Notes under the pieces: model-generated
Told to the model about the DNA's origin: nothing
Database searches by the model: none
The model's input: the letters and a program-made list of their open reading frames with translations, nothing else
Shown here: in pieces, positions 61,130 to 64,000 of the stretch
Numbering within the stretch: position 1 is the stretch's first letter
Layout of the letters: the number at the start of each line of letters is the position of its first letter
Translations under genes and position numbers: made by a program
Assembly: GCF_020447305.1 (NCBI RefSeq)
Contig: NZ_CP095732.1
Coordinates: forward strand, 62,001-126,000
Reading direction: 5' to 3'
Source of the DNA: Abyssibius alkaniclasticus
GTDB taxonomy: Bacteria; Pseudomonadota; Alphaproteobacteria; Rhodobacterales; Rhodobacteraceae
Length of the DNA stretch: 64,000 nt

Positions 61130-63591
61130 AACAGATCGAGCAGCCGTTGCAGATAGTCGCGCTCGCCTTCCGGGCGCAGCCGGTCGGCTGCGCGGCGGCG
61201 GATCTCTTCCAGCAATTCGCGCGCGCGCTCTGAAGCGTTCTGGTCGGGCACCGCGGTTTCACCCTGATCGACACCGCCATCATTGCCGACAGGGCGGCCA
61301 AGCGGGTCGCGAGCATTGGCGGGGTCATCCTCGCCGTTATTGCCGGCGCGGTCTTGCGCCTCCAACTCGCGAATCCCGCGGCGCAGATTTTCCATTGCTT
61401 GCGCCTGTTCATCCAACGCGCCCGAAAGATCGCCCTCACGCAGGCGGTCGCGGGCGTCGGCCATGTTGCGCTCGGCCTCGCGCAGCGCCTCGGCATCGGC
61501 ACCCTCGTCCTGCAATTGGCGCATGAAATCGCGCAAGGCTTCCTGGCGTTCGGCCAGTTCTTCGCTGGTTGGCGGCGACCCATCCTCGCCTTCGGGGTTT
61601 TGGGTCTGGCCATTGCCGCCCTGCCCGTTTTCGCGAAATTCCTCTTGCAAGCGGCGGAAGGCATCGTCGGAAAGTTCCTGCTGCTGGCGCAGCGTATCCT
61701 GAACGCCCTCACCGGGCGAGCCCTGGCCGCCCGGCGTTTGCTGCATGGTCATCTGCATGTTTTCCATGAACTGGTTGAGCTGGTCGAGCAGGCGCTGCGC
61801 CTCGTCGCGCTGGCCGTTCCGGTTCAACTCTTCAATCCGGTCAAGCAGTTCCTGCAACTGGCTTTGCGACATTGTCGGCCCGTTTTGCTGGTTTTCAGCC
61901 TGCTGCTGGTCGCCATTTTGCTGCATTTCGCGGGCCATTTGCTGCAAATACTCGTCAATCGCATCGCGCAGCTCGTCGGTCAGTTCGGCCAGTTCCTGTT
62001 CGGTGGCACCGTTTTGCAGGCCTTCGCGCAGCCGCTCTTGGGCGCGGCGCAACCGCGCCTCGGCGCTGGAAAGATCGCCCGCCTCGATCATGACGGCGAC
62101 ATCCCACAGCAGGGCGGCAATCTCGTCACGCTCGGCCAGGCTGAGCCCGTCTTCGGCCATATAGCCCATGCGGCGGATGGCAACGCGCGTAAGCAGATAG
62201 CTGCTGGCGCTGGGGAAAAGGCCGGGTTCGGGCGCATAGGAAATGGCGCGCAGCACATCATTGACGCGGCGCAGATTGTCCAGCGACCAGAGCAGATCGC
62301 GCCGCTGCTCGATGATGGCGGCGGCAAGCGGGTCAAAGAAGGAACGCGCGGGCAGCACATCGCGGCGCGATAAAATCGCCGACTGGCCTGCACCATCGGT
62401 GACTTCGAGCGTAATTACTACGGGCAGATTCGCAAACAGATGCTGGCTGAAATCGGCGGTGAGCATGTCCTTGATATCGGCCCGGTCGCCGCGAAACGGC
62501 AGTGGTAGCGCGCCGGTCAGCGGTTCGGGCAAATCGGGCGGCGCAACAAGGCCGAAGCGGCGGTCGACCGCGTCCAGATCAAGGGTGATCCGATAGCTGC
62601 CGCCGGTGATGGCATAGTCATCTTGTGCGGTAAACTCCAGCTCCATCGCGCCGTCGCGGCTTTTGGCGATTGCGGCGTCCGATTGCAGCTGCGGCGGGCT
62701 ATCAGCGCGCGCGGTGATCCGCCAATCCCCCATCACATCGCCGCTTTCACGCAGGGTTATGCGGCCCGATTGCACGATGGGAAAGCTCAGATCATAAACA
62801 TCGGGCGCCAGCACCAGGTTTTGCCCGCTGGCCCCGTCTTCCAGCGCAAAATCGCCAACGCCGTAAAGCCGTAGCGTAAATTCGGACCCGATCGGCAGTT
62901 CCAGCGATGCATCGGCCAGGTTTTCGGGCGAAAGATACATGACCGGCAGGCCGGTATAGGCAGGCGGGCGGGCCCAGGCCTCGAAGCTTGCAGCAGGCAC
63001 GGCGGCAAGGGCCGTGCCATTGGGGCCGCCATTTTGCACCCGCGCGCCGGGCAGGTTGCTGAAAACCAGCGCCACGCCCAATGCGGTGGCGGCCAGCAGG
63101 CGCAGGCCGTTCGGGTCGCGTTCGCGCAGGTTCACGGCAGGCGCCGGCACGCGTGCGCGTGCGGCGGCTTGGCGCATCGCGGCGGTATGGGCCAGCCACA
63201 GGTTCTTGCTGACAGTGTCATCGCCCAGATATGCGGGCCGGTCGAGCAGGGCCGATAGCGGGCGGCCGGGCAAAGCGGAATCGAGCCGCAGAATCGCATC
63301 GATCCGGCTGGGAGGTTTGAGGCGGCGCACACCGATACCGCCCAGATACAACGCCAGAACCAGCAGGGCAGCGGCGATGTAAACCCAATAGTTTTGTGGC
63401 ACAAACTGCTCTAGCCGCAGCAAAAGCGCGGCAGTTCCAAGCGCGACAAGGCTGGCCAGAGGCCAGAACGCCATGATCAGCGTTTCCGCCCAAAGCGTGA
63501 GCCGTGACAAAAACAGCCGCCCGGCATAGGGGGCGAGCGGCGCAAAATCGGGTTTGCGCGGTGCGGTCTTGGGGGGAGTCAGGCCAGCCAT
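61126..63591 (-). CDS. DUF4175 / TIGR02302 family membrane protein
   Basis: 821 residues: two membrane helices near the N-terminus (about 35-55 and 68-88), a third at ~170, a long Ig-like/beta exoplasmic part (about 200-420), then a Gln/Glu/Arg-rich coiled-coil (about 500-760) with many QQ and NG repeats, and a C-terminal basic tail. The pattern is that of the alphaproteobacterial TIGR02302 low-complexity family, whose role is unknown. Start overlaps the lysA stop by 13 bases; the end overlaps the zinc-ribbon stop by four bases. Confidence 0.85.
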   Translation of the reverse strand: MAGLTPPKTAPRKPDFAPLAPYAGRLFLSRLTLWAETLIMAFWPLASLVALGTAALLLRLEQFVPQNYWVYIAAALLVLALYLGGIGVRRLKPPSRIDAILRLDSALPGRPLSALLDRPAYLGDDTVSKNLWLAHTAAMRQAAARARVPAPAVNLRERDPNGLRLLAATALGVALVFSNLPGARVQNGGPNGTALAAVPAASFEAWARPPAYTGLPVMYLSPENLADASLELPIGSEFTLRLYGVGDFALEDGASGQNLVLAPDVYDLSFPIVQSGRITLRESGDVMGDWRITARADSPPQLQSDAAIAKSRDGAMELEFTAQDDYAITGGSYRITLDLDAVDRRFGLVAPPDLPEPLTGALPLPFRGDRADIKDMLTADFSQHLFANLPVVITLEVTDGAGQSAILSRRDVLPARSFFDPLAAAIIEQRRDLLWSLDNLRRVNDVLRAISYAPEPGLFPSASSYLLTRVAIRRMGYMAEDGLSLAERDEIAALLWDVAVMIEAGDLSSAEARLRRAQERLREGLQNGATEQELAELTDELRDAIDEYLQQMAREMQQNGDQQQAENQQNGPTMSQSQLQELLDRIEELNRNGQRDEAQRLLDQLNQFMENMQMTMQQTPGGQGSPGEGVQDTLRQQQELSDDAFRRLQEEFRENGQGGNGQTQNPEGEDGSPPTSEELAERQEALRDFMRQLQDEGADAEALREAERNMADARDRLREGDLSGALDEQAQAMENLRRGIRELEAQDRAGNNGEDDPANARDPLGRPVGNDGGVDQGETAVPDQNASERARELLEEIRRRAADRLRPEGERDYLQRLLDLF

Positions 63592-64000
63592 AGTGGGATG
63601 CTATCCCGATTGATAATCTCTTCCAAGCTCGGACGTGCCCGAACCACGGCAAATTGATCGCCCTGCACCAGAACTTCGGGAATCATCGGGCGGGTATTGT
63701 ATTCGCTGGCCATGACAGCGCCGTAAGCCCCCGCCGTGCGAAAAGCGACAAGGTCGCCTGCTGCAAGCGGTGGCATGGCGCGTTGGCGCGCGAAAGTATC
63801 GCCGGTTTCACATACCGGGCCGACAATATCTATGGGCCGGGTTTCGACCCCCGCTTCGGGTTCCACCACCGGAATGATCTCGTGATAGGCGTCATACATG
63901 GCCGGGCGCAGCAAATCGTTCATGGCGGCATCGAGAATCAGAAAATTTCGCCCCTCGCCCTGTTTGACATAGGTGACACCCGCAACCAGCAGCCCGGCAT
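63579..64000 (-). CDS. lysA: Diaminopimelate decarboxylase, C-terminal part (runs off the window)
   Basis: The minus-strand frame is open to the window edge (about 140 residues visible). Segments AGLLVAGVTYVKQGEG, LDAAMNDLLRPAMYDAYHEI, GPVCETGDTFA and SEYNTRPMIPEVLV are the C-terminal PLP alanine-racemase-fold decarboxylase blocks; the Cys of GPVCETGD is the conserved second-subunit residue. It makes L-lysine from meso-diaminopimelate. The start codon lies beyond 64000. Confidence 0.95.
   Translation of the reverse strand, partial: AGLLVAGVTYVKQGEGRNFLILDAAMNDLLRPAMYDAYHEIIPVVEPEAGVETRPIDIVGPVCETGDTFARQRAMPPLAAGDLVAFRTAGAYGAVMASEYNTRPMIPEVLVQGDQFAVVRARPSLEEIINRDSIPLWLA

Overview
The window is a stretch of an alphaproteobacterial chromosome, almost certainly from the Rhodobacterales (Rhodobacteraceae/Roseobacter group). 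The support is gene order and content: the pckA / chvI-chvG-hprK-rapZ-manX-ptsH block; the folK, rpoZ, rsh, DUF2062, pdxJ, acpS, lepB, rnc, era, DUF1491, recO cluster; the lysA, TIGR02302-type (DUF4175), zinc-ribbon, ftsE, ftsX, plsC order; and ethylmalonyl-CoA pathway enzymes (Mcd, Mcl1). DNA is moderately GC-rich with strong GC bias at third positions. Both ends cut a gene: arginase on the left, diaminopimelate decarboxylase on the right.

Layout. 1-3.8 kb: arginine/ornithine catabolism (arginase, ornithine cyclodeaminase), an outer-membrane barrel and succinate-semialdehyde dehydrogenase. 3.8-5.8 kb: an accessory patch with a small Cys/His-tailed protein, a membrane-anchored TerB-like protein and three paralogous tiny membrane proteins. 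5.8-18.1 kb: an isolated formate dehydrogenase catalytic subunit, LysE exporter, MscS channel, a divergent Lrp/class-V desulfurase pair, GST, EttA, a membrane protein of unknown function, a HI0933-type flavoprotein and a cold-shock protein. 18.2-20.2 kb: a glycine-rich exported protein facing an operon for a small exported protein and a membrane-anchored LuxR-type regulator, with a CtrA-like TTAA-N7-TTAA box between them. 20.2-27.4 kb: tRNA-Ala(CGC), parC, SDR, HIG1 protein, cobalamin adenosyltransferase, etfBA and 3-hydroxybutyryl-CoA dehydrogenase. 27.4-33.6 kb: nitrogen/carbohydrate-type PTS with ChvGI and pckA. 33.6-36.2 kb: a TauE exporter and Mcd. 36.1-44.7 kb: long housekeeping cluster on the minus strand. 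44.8-49.5 kb: NYN protein, ispH, rnhA, fmt and two deformylase genes, one catalytically degenerate. 49.6-54.7 kb: C-S lyase, PagL-like deacylase, MFS efflux, mcl1 and a hybrid-less histidine kinase. 54.7-64 kb: accA, an IS481 element inserted exactly between the accA and plsC stop codons, then plsC, ftsXE, an acidic zinc-ribbon membrane protein, DUF4175 protein and lysA.

How the parts connect. Mcd, Mcl1, the adenosyltransferase (cofactor for the B12 mutases), ETF, 3-hydroxybutyryl-CoA dehydrogenase and PckA fit assimilation of acetate or hydroxybutyrate through the ethylmalonyl-CoA pathway followed by gluconeogenesis. The PTS fragment lacks sugar permeases here and is probably regulatory. The most interesting unexplained items are the CtrA-box/LuxR/glycine-rich locus, the triplicated microproteins, the deformylase-like protein that lost its metal Cys and catalytic Glu, and several long palindromes in front of etfBA, mcl1, the histidine kinase, pckA and the desulfurase. 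All functions are assigned by reading motifs and gene order; no database search was run.
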